NCBI GenBank assembly: GCA_017553815.1
Contig: JAFZJT010000097.1
Coordinates: 1 to 5,301 of the forward strand
DNA length: 5,301 nt
From: Clostridia bacterium
Lineage (GTDB): Bacteria; Bacillota_A; Clostridia; Christensenellales; CAG-138
Reading direction: 5' to 3'
A program made the translations under genes and the position numbers. Below, in pieces: positions 5,249 through 5,301 of the stretch (positions are counted from its first letter, which is position 1; each line of letters begins with the position of its first letter). Below the pieces are notes generated by a model, which saw only the letters and a list, made by a program, of their open reading frames with translations, searched no databases and had not been told where the DNA came from.

Positions 5249-5301
5249 TTCCTCCCTTCACGGATGCGCTCAAAACGGAGCGCCCGCTGCCTTAAATAAA
5301 A
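5177..5301. repeat. Right copy of 125-bp terminal direct repeat
   Basis: Identical to 1-125 and ending exactly at the last base. It holds the ABC ATPase end and stop, and a short stem with arms 5266-5271 and 5278-5283, and stops just before the position where the terminator hairpin begins in the left copy. It most simply means that base 5301 joins base 126 in a closed circle. Confidence 0.97.

Overview
The window looks like DNA from a low- to mid-GC Firmicute, most likely a gut-type Clostridia relative. This is inferred from an RNase Y coiled-coil fragment, Gram-positive style AGGAG/GAGG ribosome binding sites and a roughly even base composition. No rRNA, tRNA, CRISPR array, transposase, integrase or replication gene is visible.

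Topology: the first 125 bases (1-125) and the last 125 bases (5177-5301) are identical and in the same orientation, and the repeat touches both contig ends. That pattern is expected of a closed circle of 5,176 bp written with an overlap. It may be a real small circular molecule, or a circle forced by an assembler at a repeated sequence. The sequence alone cannot decide.

Left region (1-1213): this is a patchwork of broken genes. It holds the tail of an ABC transporter ATPase (+, 1-72, continuing backwards through the circle junction to about 5159) and a strong two-way hairpin terminator (127-161). On the minus strand follow the last half of an exporter-type ABC nucleotide-binding domain (221 to about 574), then an RNase Y coiled-coil fragment (about 575-855) joined to it in frame and carrying an in-frame TAG. 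Beyond that is an open stretch of unknown origin (856-1012) with a perfect 9-bp inverted repeat. The last about 200 bases before the first intact gene contain several hairpins and one pair of mutually exclusive stems.

Main region (1214-5157): three intact genes on the + strand that look like one operon. They are a polysaccharide pyruvyl transferase family protein (PF04230), a thiamine-diphosphate enzyme closely resembling MenD but with changes at substrate-binding positions, and a short-chain (epimerase/dehydratase) NAD(P) enzyme. The second and third are 3 nt apart. A pyruvyl-transferase-type protein beside a stand-alone MenD-like enzyme and a sugar-nucleotide-type SDR suggests a cell-surface glycan modification cassette rather than menaquinone synthesis. 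A possible reading is that the ThDP enzyme adds an acyl-derived carbon unit to an activated sugar or small acceptor, the SDR reduces or epimerises it, and the PF04230 protein decorates or transfers to the glycan. This is inference; no substrate can be read from the sequence.

Right edge (5158-5301): two bases after the SDR stop codon, sequence of the ABC ATPase tail begins in another frame and runs into the terminal repeat. If the molecule is circular, the first terminator downstream of the operon is the hairpin at 127-161.
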